Below the pieces are notes generated by a model. It saw only the letters and a program-made list of their open reading frames with translations, was not told the origin of the DNA and made no database searches. From Pelagadaptatus aseana (lineage in GTDB: Bacteria > Pseudomonadota > Gammaproteobacteria > Pseudomonadales > Cellvibrionaceae): a DNA stretch of 64,000 nucleotides. The translations under genes and the position numbers were made by a program. Where the stretch lies: positions 124,001 through 188,000 of the forward strand of contig BAABNI010000002.1 in assembly GCA_040365065.1 (NCBI GenBank). The letters are read 5' to 3'. Below, in pieces: positions 43,662 through 51,949 of the stretch; within the stretch, counting starts at the first letter, position 1; every line of letters starts with the position of its first letter.

Positions 43662-44714
43662 ATGAAGATTCGCTTTGATTTACAGCGCCTGAGAAATAAC
43701 CCTGAAACACCCTGGTTTGTATTGGATTTGATGATGATTGTTTTGGTCACCATCAACCTGAGCTGGATCATCTTTGACTGGATGTTCACCAGCGAATGGA
43801 TTGCCAGCGGCATTCACTATCTGTCGCCACAATTCCATGACTTTTACGCCACCAAGGTGCACATCAACTTTGTCGCCTACGATCTGGTGTTTGTCTGGAT
43901 CTATCTGGTGGAATTGACCCTGCGCTGGTGTGTGGCCATTTACAAACAAACCTACCATCGCTGGTTCTTCTACCCCTTTGTTCACTGGTATGACGTACTG
44001 GGCTGCATCCCCATTGGCTCCTTCCGCTTTTTGCGGATTCTGCGGGTCATCTCCATTTTCTATCGCCTGCAGAAACTCGGCATCATCGACATCAAAGAGA
44101 CTTATCTCTACCAGAAATTTCAAAAATACCTGGGCATTCTGACGGAGGAAATCTCAGATCGCGTAGTCATCAACGTCCTAAGTGGCGTTCAGGATGAAAT
44201 TCGCAAAGGCAATCCGGTCACTCACGCCATCCGTGACGATGTTCTCGGCCCCAAGAGTGAAGAACTTGTAGCCTGGCTGGGAAGCCGTCTGGGGCACGCT
44301 CTGGATCACGCCTATGAGCACAATGAAGCGGAAGTGCGCAAATACCTGCAATCTCTGGTTCACCAGAGCCTGGATCGCAACAGCAATATCAAGCGATTAA
44401 ATCTGTTGCCCATAGTCGGCCCCCAGATTCAGGAAACCATGGAGGGCATGTCGGTTGAGCTGGTGGAAGACGTGCTGATTACGCTGATGAACGATCTGGC
44501 CGATTCCCGCCAGCAACTGGCCGCCAATATCATCAACAATCTGCTGAAGGCACCGGCCGAAGCCGAGGCCCAGCAGCTGATGCCAATCATTCAGAACGCC
44601 GTTCTGGAATCACTGGAACTGATCAAGGAACAGGTAGCGGAGCAACAATGGAAGCTGTCGGAGCAGGATAGTCCATCGGACCACAGTGAACCGGTCGATC
44701 TCAGGGCGTCCTGA
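43662..44714 (+). CDS. Voltage-sensor-like membrane protein lacking a pore domain
   Basis: A 350-residue protein. Four hydrophobic helices occupy about 19-40, 68-90, 101-118 and 120-137. The fourth is S4-like: SFRFLRILRVISIFYRL with Arg at 122, 125 and 128 (every third residue) and 135, and acidic partners lie in the earlier helices (Asp22, Asp74, Glu84, Asp111). No S5-S6 pore or selectivity filter follows; the remaining 210 residues are soluble, mostly helical and charged. Annotated relatives are often called ion transporter. Whether it is a proton channel, a sensor or something else cannot be told from sequence. Its 3' end overlaps the convergent TetR gene by 14 bases. Confidence 0.7.
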   Translation: MKIRFDLQRLRNNPETPWFVLDLMMIVLVTINLSWIIFDWMFTSEWIASGIHYLSPQFHDFYATKVHINFVAYDLVFVWIYLVELTLRWCVAIYKQTYHRWFFYPFVHWYDVLGCIPIGSFRFLRILRVISIFYRLQKLGIIDIKETYLYQKFQKYLGILTEEISDRVVINVLSGVQDEIRKGNPVTHAIRDDVLGPKSEELVAWLGSRLGHALDHAYEHNEAEVRKYLQSLVHQSLDRNSNIKRLNLLPIVGPQIQETMEGMSVELVEDVLITLMNDLADSRQQLAANIINNLLKAPAEAEAQQLMPIIQNAVLESLELIKEQVAEQQWKLSEQDSPSDHSEPVDLRAS

Positions 44715-45285
44715 TGCCCTCGATCAGTTGGCGTACGGCCTGCTCCTGATCACTGACGGAGACAGCAGGTTCATCATACAAGGCCGTCAGAGCGGATTCT
44801 GCGAGAATGGCGTTGATCAGTCTGGCGGCCATTTCAATGGAAGGCACGCTTACCTCCCCTTTCGCGACAGCCGCCTGCAGACCTTTAACCATCAGGCCCA
44901 AACTGGATTCGGCCTCCAGACTCCTGGCCCTTTGCCACCCCAGAACCTGAGGCCCCTGCTCCAGTAAGATGCTGGCCACTTCAGCGCGCCGCACCACCTG
45001 CAACCAGGCCAGACTGGCAGCGATCAGGTTATTAAAGGGTGAAGCATCACGGCCGGCTGCATCGCTGGCCTCGGCAATGGCTTTATCGGACTCAGCGATA
45101 AACACCGCCTCAAACAATTCCTGCTTACTCTTGAAGTGGTGATACATCGCACCACGTGACACGCCCGCATGCTTAAGTATCTCGCCGGTGTGGGTCTCGT
45201 CATAGCCCTTGGCAGCAAAATGCTGACGGGCTGCTTCAATCAGTTTGGCGCGGGTCACCGCACGTCGTTGTTCATTCGTGGCCAT
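44701..45285 (-). CDS. TetR-family transcriptional regulator
   Basis: A 194-residue protein with the TetR DNA-binding helix-turn-helix near the N-terminus (KLIEAARQHFAAKGYDE, ILKHAGVSRGAMYHHFKSK) and a larger ligand-binding domain. It is divergent from a SnoaL-like gene 91 bases away; the gap carries a palindrome and a direct repeat that look like its operator. It probably represses that gene and itself. The ligand is unknown. Confidence 0.92.
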   Translation of the reverse strand: MATNEQRRAVTRAKLIEAARQHFAAKGYDETHTGEILKHAGVSRGAMYHHFKSKQELFEAVFIAESDKAIAEASDAAGRDASPFNNLIAASLAWLQVVRRAEVASILLEQGPQVLGWQRARSLEAESSLGLMVKGLQAAVAKGEVSVPSIEMAARLINAILAESALTALYDEPAVSVSDQEQAVRQLIEGIRTP

Positions 45286-45303
45286 AAAAACAGTTTACAG
45301 ACT

Positions 45304-45356
45304 CAGTGTCGGTTTGTTAACCTGATAAATACCGACACAGTGTCGGTTTATTAACC
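45304..45356. promoter_or_regulatory. Predicted TetR operator
   Basis: A perfect palindrome ACCGACAC-A-GTGTCGGT lies at 45331-45347. In addition, CAGTGTCGGTTTGTTAACC (45304-45322) is repeated as a direct copy with one mismatch at 45338-45356, a centre spacing of 34 bases. The site is between divergent tetR and SnoaL genes, where it could cover both promoters. Confidence 0.7.
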
Positions 45357-45376
45357 ACCCATTTGAGGAGTACCCC

Positions 45377-45748
45377 ATGGCGAATTACCCCGAAGCGTTC
45401 GATCATATGCTCGCAGCCTGGAACGAATCTGACCCCAAACTGGTTCGCAGTCATCTGGAAAAAGCCCTGTCTCCGAGCGTACGTTTTGTAGACCCCTCCA
45501 TCGATGTCACCGGTATTGACGGTTTTGAAGCCAATGTTCATGAGGTTCATCAACAACTGCCGGGCGCGGTCTATTCCAGAAGCAGCGGTTTTGATTGCCA
45601 GCACGGCTTTTATCGCTATCACTGGGCCATCCATCAGGATGGCAAGCTGGTGATGCCGGGCTTTGATGTGGTGGAAACGGACGAGTCAGGGCGCGTGGTC
45701 ACGGTGATTGGTTTTTTCGGAGCGATACCAGAAGCACCCCAGAGCTGA
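45377..45748 (+). CDS. SnoaL-like (NTF2-fold) protein
   Basis: A 123-residue protein with the conical NTF2-like pattern: an N-terminal helix (FDHMLAAWNES), SVRFVDPSIDVTGIDGFEAN and YRYHWAIHQDGKLVMPGFDV ending GRVVTVIGFFG. Proteins of this fold include small cyclases, isomerases, hydrolases and binding proteins. GAGGAG precedes the start. It is divergent from the TetR gene and is the likely target of that regulator, so a stress- or substrate-induced catabolic or detoxifying role is reasonable. Confidence 0.82.
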   Translation: MANYPEAFDHMLAAWNESDPKLVRSHLEKALSPSVRFVDPSIDVTGIDGFEANVHEVHQQLPGAVYSRSSGFDCQHGFYRYHWAIHQDGKLVMPGFDVVETDESGRVVTVIGFFGAIPEAPQS

Positions 45749-45757
45749 TCAAGAACA

Positions 45758-45778
45758 GCCAGCCCCTGAAGGGCTGGC
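45758..45778. terminator. Hairpin between convergent genes
   Basis: GCCAGCCC (45758-45765) pairs with GGGCTGGC (45771-45778) across a five-base loop. It lies between the convergent SnoaL-like and DUF3604 genes. There is no T-run on either side, so it is only a weak terminator candidate. Confidence 0.4.
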
Positions 45779-45786
45779 GGATTGTG

Positions 45787-47658
45787 TCAGGGGGTATACC
45801 AGATCGGCGAGGTGTAGCCTCGCTCCTGAGTAATCATGGGCACATTTCTGTCCATTCTTACGTCAAAGCGCTTGGCATCGTAACTGGTCCAGCGAGGCGT
45901 CGGAATTTCAATGACCCGCACATAATAGAACGCTCGCTGTTGGGGATCGAATTCGGGATCACTCCAGACCGTTCGCAGTTCAGAAGCGCCAATGGTGTTG
46001 GTCCAGGTTGCGGATTTTACATCCACGGTATTGCCAACCCCGGGGAGTTTGCCATTGGCCTGTAATTGCCGTTCACCAGACCAGGCGACATTGTAGATTT
46101 TCTCATGGGTTTTGCCCTTGGCGTCGAGCCAGCCCTTGATCACCTGAATCCGGTCCAGATTGCCGCCTTCCGGATCGCGACTGGCCTCAATCAAAAAAGT
46201 CGGGGACTGATCTTTGGGAGCTGCGGTCAGATCTCCTCCCATGGGAACCCCTTTGGCGTAACCGACAGCAGCCAGTGGTCGAGCGCCGGCATCCGTATCA
46301 CGGTAATCCCAGCCGCCAAAGAAGCGCAGCTTCATCCGGCTACCGGTAGTGGCGTAGGTTTCCCGGCGCTTTAGGGCATCAAAAATACTGGCCCGGGTAT
46401 TGTCCTTTGCCCACACTGCGGCATAACCGGAAGACGCCATGGTCCATGACAGGTGGGAAATCTCACCAAACTCGCCGACTTTTTTCTTCCAGCGTTTGGC
46501 ATTGGGCTCTACCGCAGAATGTTTGCCAAAGAAGTTGGCTTCGTCCGTGGTGGGCAAGCCGGTATGAGAATCCGTTGAACCTATCAGGCCAAATTTGTAG
46601 GGATTGACGCCCAATTGTTGTTCCAGCTTGAGGCCATTTTTAAGTGCTTCGCGGGCGTATTCATACTGCAGCATACCGGGCTTCTTGAGGTTGGGCCCCA
46701 AATTGGATTTATCCCAGGTTTCGTAATCTGCAAACTCATCATTGGGTGACAGATAGGGATGAGCCTCACCATCGCCTTTGATTTGGGTTACTTCATACAG
46801 GGGCTCCCACCGGGCTCGGGTTTCGGCGTAATTTTTATCCAGAGTCGCACCGAAGAACGTTTTTTCCATGGGGAACATGGTGCCGTTACTGAGATTGCCA
46901 TTGTGGGCAATGGCCAGTACATTGCCACCTGTGTGCTTCTCGTAATTGTCCAACCACTGCCAGAGATCTTGCGGGTTATCACTGTCGAGTACGGTAAAAG
47001 GCATCACCTGATTGGCTTTATCAGCGCCATCGCGGTACAGCACATTGCGGTGCAGGTTATTGCCGGCCGTGGTGGACGTCCACTCATAACCAATCATCGC
47101 GGTAAACCGACCCGGCTCGTTAAAGTGATCCGCGGTGGCGGTGTAGTCTTCCCAGACACTTTTGACAAAGGGCTTGGCCGTCAGCACATCGGGCGTTTTG
47201 CCTTTGGTAAAGGCGCTGATCACATCCATCACCGCCATCAACCCCGTCTCGCCACCCTGATTAATCCGCTTATTCCAGTCTTTGACAGTGGGGTCCACCA
47301 TCAACTCGGGGTTGCCCTTGATCAATTCATTCATCGCCCCCAGGGCATCGGAATGATCCGAAATCACCAGCCAATCCAAAGGGCGCAACAATTTTACTTG
47401 TTTGCCATTGGAACTGGTGACGGTTTCGCCCCGGGCAAAACGGTAAGCCATCTCTGGTGACAGGGTGACCCCGAAAGCCCGCGCATCCAGCGATAAATTG
47501 GTGTGTAAATGGGTATCGCCCCACAATACCTGATCCGGGTAATCTCCCACATAAGGTGAAAAATTTTCGCCAGAAACTGCCGCTGTCACAGTCAGGGATG
47601 ATGAAACAACCACTGTGCCCATTGCTGCAGCCAGAGTATTGCGAATGATGGGATTCAT
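45787..47658 (-). CDS. DUF3604 (PHP-like) exported protein
   Basis: A 623-residue protein with a signal peptide (about residues 1-27). The mature N-terminus shows WGDTHLHTNLSLDA and, further on, LDWLVISDHSDALG, which are metal-binding motifs of the PHP/amidohydrolase type, and IAHNGNLSNGTMF and GSTDSHTGLPTTDE later. This is the DUF3604 pattern. A hydrolase with two or three metals acting in the periplasm is expected, but no substrate is established to my knowledge. It is the last gene of the minus-strand accessory cluster. Confidence 0.88.
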   Translation of the reverse strand: MNPIIRNTLAAAMGTVVVSSSLTVTAAVSGENFSPYVGDYPDQVLWGDTHLHTNLSLDARAFGVTLSPEMAYRFARGETVTSSNGKQVKLLRPLDWLVISDHSDALGAMNELIKGNPELMVDPTVKDWNKRINQGGETGLMAVMDVISAFTKGKTPDVLTAKPFVKSVWEDYTATADHFNEPGRFTAMIGYEWTSTTAGNNLHRNVLYRDGADKANQVMPFTVLDSDNPQDLWQWLDNYEKHTGGNVLAIAHNGNLSNGTMFPMEKTFFGATLDKNYAETRARWEPLYEVTQIKGDGEAHPYLSPNDEFADYETWDKSNLGPNLKKPGMLQYEYAREALKNGLKLEQQLGVNPYKFGLIGSTDSHTGLPTTDEANFFGKHSAVEPNAKRWKKKVGEFGEISHLSWTMASSGYAAVWAKDNTRASIFDALKRRETYATTGSRMKLRFFGGWDYRDTDAGARPLAAVGYAKGVPMGGDLTAAPKDQSPTFLIEASRDPEGGNLDRIQVIKGWLDAKGKTHEKIYNVAWSGERQLQANGKLPGVGNTVDVKSATWTNTIGASELRTVWSDPEFDPQQRAFYYVRVIEIPTPRWTSYDAKRFDVRMDRNVPMITQERGYTSPIWYTP

Positions 47659-47751
47659 TGAAGCGTCCTTTTTTATTATTCAGTGTCTTCTGGTTCAGAC
47701 TTTGTTGTTATCCGCACATAGTAGAAATAAATGAATACAACGTCCAAGGAT

Positions 47752-48423
47752 TTACTTGCTTGGCCAGAAACGCGCACGAACCCAGGCCAACGCAAAAAAT
47801 ACAATCAACAATCCCAGGCCAATAATCAGGCGCGGATCGGGAATTACCCATTGCGGAGTCATCGGAATCAGATTGGTTCTGGCCCCCATGAGTTTATAGG
47901 CGGATTGCTCTCCATACTCGGGATCGGCCATCAATCGGAAAAAACCACGACGATTCGGATAGCGAGCAAAGCCAACCCGATTCCATCGGGTATTGGCCTC
48001 GGCATCATCGGCACGAGCCACATTGCGGGGTAAATTAACCTCCCCCCAGGCCACCGGATAACCACCCTGCCCCAGAAGAATTTCTTTGGTACCCAATTCA
48101 TAGGTGTAGTTGGACTGTTTCGGTGTACCCTGAAAGCTTTTGATGGTTCCGGGGTATTGTAGAATTTCATCGCGGTAGCGCATCATATTGAGCATCATAA
48201 ATTCCTTGCCATCATCCGCATAACCCCACTCTTTCAAGGAAGTCATCATGTAGGACTTCATGGGCTCGGGCCATTGCAAATTTTTGTCGATGACTTGCAG
48301 GTATTCATCCACTTCGGCTCGAGTCATTTTACCGCCACTCCAGTTTCCCCAGAATGCCAATGCCGCAACGAAAACCGCCGAACAAAGCAGGCCGCTGATG
48401 ATTTCAAATTTAAATTGTTTCAT
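47752..48423 (-). CDS. DUF1330-like protein flanked by membrane helices (paralogue 1)
   Basis: A 223-residue protein with a helix near the N-terminus (about 9-26) and one near the C-terminus (about 198-216). The soluble middle resembles dimeric alpha/beta barrels of the DUF1330 type: DDGKEFMMLNMMRYRDE, AWGEVNLP and RVGFARYPNRRGFFRLM. The protein encoded at 51950-52657 shares these points (DDGK-x-F-x-M-x-N-x-M-R, WGEV, RR-x-F-F) and both start with T-x-A-E-V-D-x-Y-L after the first helix, so they are paralogues. Function unknown. Confidence 0.75.
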   Translation of the reverse strand: MKQFKFEIISGLLCSAVFVAALAFWGNWSGGKMTRAEVDEYLQVIDKNLQWPEPMKSYMMTSLKEWGYADDGKEFMMLNMMRYRDEILQYPGTIKSFQGTPKQSNYTYELGTKEILLGQGGYPVAWGEVNLPRNVARADDAEANTRWNRVGFARYPNRRGFFRLMADPEYGEQSAYKLMGARTNLIPMTPQWVIPDPRLIIGLGLLIVFFALAWVRARFWPSK

Positions 48424-48445
48424 TTTTTATCTCCTCTGTGTGTAC

Positions 48446-49753
48446 TCACTCGACGGCGATATAAGTCAGCTTATCGAGGCCCAACCAGTAAAAGTCGCGC
48501 CCCCAACCCGGAGCCGGAAAACACGCGGACTGCCAATAATTATTCATGGGCACCCGCGCTTTTTCGCGGCCAGTCTCTATATCCAACACCACACTGTGTT
48601 CGCCTTCACGCAAACCCTTGATCGATTTCAAACTTTGGTAATCGGCGGTAACCACTTCACCGCTATCGGCGTAGTAGATGGTGTGACCACCAATCCCAAA
48701 ACCCTCCCGACGCCAAATTTCTATGAGGGAGCGCGATTGCGGATCAAACTGCCAGGCCTTTAAAAACGCATTGGCCGAATCGTAGGCCAATAAAATATTG
48801 CGTTTGCTACAAAACAGTGGCGGATTGGTGACGGAACCATGAGATAAGCCGCATACCGGGGTAATGTCGTAGTCGTCACTGTTGTGCTGACTCACCCGGA
48901 TAACATTATTGGGGGTTGGATTGACTCCGGCATTTAACATCGACAGGGACGTCTCACCCATGCGGTGCTTGCCGTTGTCCATAAACCAGAGCTGTTCACC
49001 GGCGACTACCGGATCCCAACCGTATTGCTGGGTACTGCCACCGACATAGTTCAACGACCAGTCTTTATCCAGAACCAGCTCATTTTTATCGGCCTCAAAG
49101 TGATAGCGATAAATGGTGGTAATGCCGGTGACATAGACGCAATTTCCGGACGCACTCAACCGCGAAATGGACGGCTCCGGCATCAGTTCATCGGCGCAGA
49201 CCGGCTGCATGGTATCGGGATCCATAACCGTCAAATATGACTGTTCCTCAGAAGTGATGGGCTTGGTAACAAGCAAACCGTTATCGAGTACCACATGGGA
49301 GTTGTAGGGCAGATTAACCGGTAATTGATAGGAAGCCTGCAGTTCACAGTCTGGATTCAGGCGATGCATATAGCGGCCAAAGGTCACGTACAGATCGCCA
49401 TTGCGATGCACGCAAAAACCGCCCGGCCACCATTTTCCGCCTTTGAGTTTTACCGACTTCTTAATCGGTTTAAGAGTCTGCGGGTCCAGCTTTTCAACAT
49501 GGGAAAAACAAGGCAAGCCCAATTTGCTGCGGTAGGTGTCCACGGTCATCAAATAGACTTCGCCCGGATCCCGCAGCACCACCATATTGCCGGTAGACAG
49601 ACGCCGCGATGCCTTCACCACCAACTTTTCATTCGGCTGAATATTCAGCCCCGGTAAGCCGGTAACAACCTGGGTTCGCTCTGCACCACCGTCTTCACAG
49701 GACCAGGGACTTTGATAGTAACCGCTTGTCTGATTTTTTTTTGTGTTTTTCAC
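48446..49753 (-). CDS. Beta-propeller-like protein of unknown function
   Basis: A 435-residue protein made of repeated short beta segments with Asp/Gly-rich turns (for example RDPGEVYLMTVD, HRNGDLYVTFGRYMHRL, LTVMDPDTMQPV, YYADSGEVVTADY), consistent with a six- or seven-bladed propeller of the PQQ/NHL/SMP-30 kind. There is no signal peptide; the N-terminus is Lys/Asn-rich and the coding DNA has nine A residues at codons 4-7. Possible roles are a cytoplasmic lactonase or arylsulfotransferase-like protein, but no catalytic set is recognisable. Confidence 0.68.
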   Translation of the reverse strand: MKNTKKNQTSGYYQSPWSCEDGGAERTQVVTGLPGLNIQPNEKLVVKASRRLSTGNMVVLRDPGEVYLMTVDTYRSKLGLPCFSHVEKLDPQTLKPIKKSVKLKGGKWWPGGFCVHRNGDLYVTFGRYMHRLNPDCELQASYQLPVNLPYNSHVVLDNGLLVTKPITSEEQSYLTVMDPDTMQPVCADELMPEPSISRLSASGNCVYVTGITTIYRYHFEADKNELVLDKDWSLNYVGGSTQQYGWDPVVAGEQLWFMDNGKHRMGETSLSMLNAGVNPTPNNVIRVSQHNSDDYDITPVCGLSHGSVTNPPLFCSKRNILLAYDSANAFLKAWQFDPQSRSLIEIWRREGFGIGGHTIYYADSGEVVTADYQSLKSIKGLREGEHSVVLDIETGREKARVPMNNYWQSACFPAPGWGRDFYWLGLDKLTYIAVE

Positions 49754-49790
49754 AGAGAGTTATCCTTTTTTGTTCATTTCACACTAACTC

Positions 49791-49904
49791 AAAAAAAAAA
49801 TGGCTAGAGGTCATAGCTGTTCTCAGCAAGGCGAATTGAGCGCAGTTTAGTGTTTCTAAATAAGCGAGATTCAACGCAGCTGAGGGCAGCTATGGCCCTA
49901 GCCA
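49791..49904 (-). terminator. Long palindromic element ending in T10 (terminator after the halohydrin-dehalogenase-like gene)
   Basis: Arms at 49801-49826 and 49880-49904 (TGGCTAGAGGTCATAGCTG and its near complement) are imperfectly complementary over 25-26 bases. On the minus strand the second arm is followed directly by ten T residues (A10 at 49791-49800). The right arm includes the TAG stop of the upstream gene (49898-49900). The 53-base loop is also partly palindromic. Read as a terminator; it also resembles palindromic repeats seen after genes in other marine gammaproteobacteria. Confidence 0.7.
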
Positions 49905-50584
49905 GTAGTGGTGCTCCAGCCGCCGGCCCAGGGAATAACCTGCCCTACCATATGTGTGCATTTTTCAGATGCCAGATACAGAGCCAGCTCACCGGTTTCC
50001 TCTGCTTCTGCCACCTTGCCCGTGGGGATCTGCGGTAGAAATTTTTCTTTGAAGAAATCGCTTTCGATAAACTCGTCGGGGAAATAGCGCTCGTTTTTGA
50101 CAAAATTCTGGGCAATGGCATTGAACTGAATATTCTGTGCCGCCACTTCCAAACCCACTGCACGAACAAAGGCGTTCTGTGCGCCCCGTGCAGCACAGTA
50201 AGCACTGTAACCTGCAATACCACGCAATGGCGCAGCGCTGGTCATGGCCACAATTTTGCCGTGTCCCTGCTCAATAAAAGCCGGAACCACACTGCGTACG
50301 ATTCGCATCAAGGGCGTGACCATACCGGAGAACAACGTCTCGATTTCTTCGTCGCCAATAGCAACCACCGATTGCGGGTTAGGGTCTTCAGCAAAGTTGG
50401 CTACCAGAACGTCGATTTCGCCCACACGCTGCAACAAGTCATTTATTTGTGCCTGAGTTGTCAGAGCAGAGGTATCGGTAAACACCTCTGCGCCTTCGGC
50501 AATAAAAGCGTCGGCAATCGGCTGTCCCATATAGCGATCGACACAGGTCACCAACACTCGCTTTCCGGAAAATCGGTCAGACAT
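49898..50584 (-). CDS. Halohydrin-dehalogenase-like short-chain dehydrogenase/reductase homologue
   Basis: 228 residues from the ATG at 50584, preceded by GGAGGTG. It is a Rossmann-fold SDR relative, but two regions match halohydrin dehalogenases (HheA-G) instead of dehydrogenases. The cofactor glycine motif is replaced by T13-C-V-D-R-Y18-M-G20, fitting T-x4-[FY]-x-G. The catalytic residues are S116-x12-Y129-x3-R133, with Arg where SDR enzymes have Lys. The C-terminus GELALYLASEKCTHMVGQVI and then PWAGGW resembles HheC closely. These enzymes release halide from vicinal haloalcohols to form epoxides, and open epoxides with anions. Activity is not proven here. It sits between a GST and a propeller gene. 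Confidence 0.8.
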   Translation of the reverse strand: MSDRFSGKRVLVTCVDRYMGQPIADAFIAEGAEVFTDTSALTTQAQINDLLQRVGEIDVLVANFAEDPNPQSVVAIGDEEIETLFSGMVTPLMRIVRSVVPAFIEQGHGKIVAMTSAAPLRGIAGYSAYCAARGAQNAFVRAVGLEVAAQNIQFNAIAQNFVKNERYFPDEFIESDFFKEKFLPQIPTGKVAEAEETGELALYLASEKCTHMVGQVIPWAGGWSTTTG

Positions 50585-50620
50585 ACACACCTCCAAACAC
50601 TCATTTTTGTCGTAATGGTT

Positions 50621-51880
50621 TTATTTTTTGATCATGTCCCATGGCGTTCCCACAAAGAACGCATGGAATTTTTCGCGCAGACCAATCTCACCTCTGGGCT
50701 TTAAGGGCAGTTGCAGCTCTTCAACCAGTCCGGATTCAGTGTGACTGTTAAGCAGCAGTTCACCGAAGGGGGCGAACAACTGATCGACGGACTGACGCTC
50801 CGGCTCTGACAGCGATTGATACTGCTGTTCTAGCATCTGCAGGCAATAGCAACGATATTGCACCACCGGCAATTTTTTCAGATGCACCGCATCACAGCTA
50901 AAATCAAAACGGGTTTTTCCCTCATCAAAAGCTTTGGCATTGGCCTGCAAGTAAGGCAAATAAATCTGAACAATTTCTTTAAAAATGATGTGCCAGCCAG
51001 ACGCGCTAAAATCATCGAAATCACCTTTGCCAATCTCAGGATCATTAACAGGTCTTGATGCGCGGCTGCTCCACACCCGGGTCACCCATGCCAGCACCTG
51101 GGGAAATTGATCCCGCATAATTTTGGCCGGTACCGGATCACAGAAATAGTGACGAAAAAACGGTCCCATAAAGGCAAAGTCCACCAACGATGGCTTATCG
51201 CCCAGCAAAAAAGGCTGATCCTGCAAGATGTCGGTTAAGGCTTGTGCCACCAGGGGATAGTGGTCGTGAATATAACTTTCACTGTTGTTATCCAGGCCGT
51301 CGCCCCACATAAAAGTGCGACGCTGGCGATACTTGAACAACTTGCCCGCCAGCGACACCGGCATGGGCCAGTCATTGAATACTTCCCGGCCAATGCGATG
51401 ACCAAGAAAACCGGCATTGTCATCACTGCGCCAGCGATGGTACATGGCCGAGCGCCAACACCATTCGTCGGCGTAATCTTCTACCAGCTTCGATACAAAG
51501 CGCTGCACAGGATCGCCGGGGACAACCTGAACCTGTGGGTACTGCCGCTCAAACCAGTCAATCATCGGAGTCGTGTCTTTCAACCATTCTCCTCGGGCGG
51601 TTTTTACCGCAGGCACCTTGCGCATCCCTGTATGGCGATAGATTTCAACGCCCAGAGCGGCATCCATTTCGATGCGATTAAAGGGGATTTGCTTGTAGCG
51701 TAAATAGGATTCCCACTTGCCACTGAAATACGAGACATCGGCCAGATACACATCAAAGGGCTCGTGGTTTTTTATGTTGGGCTCATGGCTGTTTATATCA
51801 GGCTCATGGCTGTTTACGCTGTTCTCATGGCTGCTTTTGGTAGGCTCATAGCTGCTTTTGGTAGGCTCATGGCTGTTCAT
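50621..51880 (-). CDS. Glutathione S-transferase-like protein with repetitive N-terminus
   Basis: A 419-residue protein, start ATG at 51880 with CAGGAG upstream. Residues 2-43 are a repetitive segment (units like N-S-H-E-P-x-x) encoded by 21-base tandem repeats. A thioredoxin-like domain follows (FDVYLADVSYFSGKWESYL, MRKVPAVKTARGEW, PMIDWFERQYP), then an all-helical C-terminal domain with FLLGDKPSLVDFAFMGPFF, the GST N-capping motif. The C-terminal extension beyond 300 is not typical. It may use glutathione on electrophiles; with the neighbouring halohydrin-dehalogenase-like and monooxygenase genes, epoxide or haloalkane handling is conceivable. A residue pattern for the catalytic Ser or Tyr is not certain. 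Confidence 0.8.
   Translation of the reverse strand: MNSHEPTKSSYEPTKSSHENSVNSHEPDINSHEPNIKNHEPFDVYLADVSYFSGKWESYLRYKQIPFNRIEMDAALGVEIYRHTGMRKVPAVKTARGEWLKDTTPMIDWFERQYPQVQVVPGDPVQRFVSKLVEDYADEWCWRSAMYHRWRSDDNAGFLGHRIGREVFNDWPMPVSLAGKLFKYRQRRTFMWGDGLDNNSESYIHDHYPLVAQALTDILQDQPFLLGDKPSLVDFAFMGPFFRHYFCDPVPAKIMRDQFPQVLAWVTRVWSSRASRPVNDPEIGKGDFDDFSASGWHIIFKEIVQIYLPYLQANAKAFDEGKTRFDFSCDAVHLKKLPVVQYRCYCLQMLEQQYQSLSEPERQSVDQLFAPFGELLLNSHTESGLVEELQLPLKPRGEIGLREKFHAFFVGTPWDMIKK
51752..51877 (-). repeat. Six 21-base tandem repeats at the 5' end of the GST gene
   Basis: Reading the minus strand from just after the ATG, six 21-base units (51877-51857, 51856-51836, 51835-51815, 51814-51794, 51793-51773, 51772-51752) share AACAGCCATGAGCC; the last is degenerate. 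They encode the N-S-H-E-P-type repeats. The same DNA consensus occurs at 60843-60905 in another reading frame. Confidence 0.85.
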
Positions 51881-51949
51881 AATTTGCTCCTGAAAAAATC
51901 AGCTCCGGGACTTTCAAGTTTCCGTAACCACTTAAACTCTTTTGTCACC

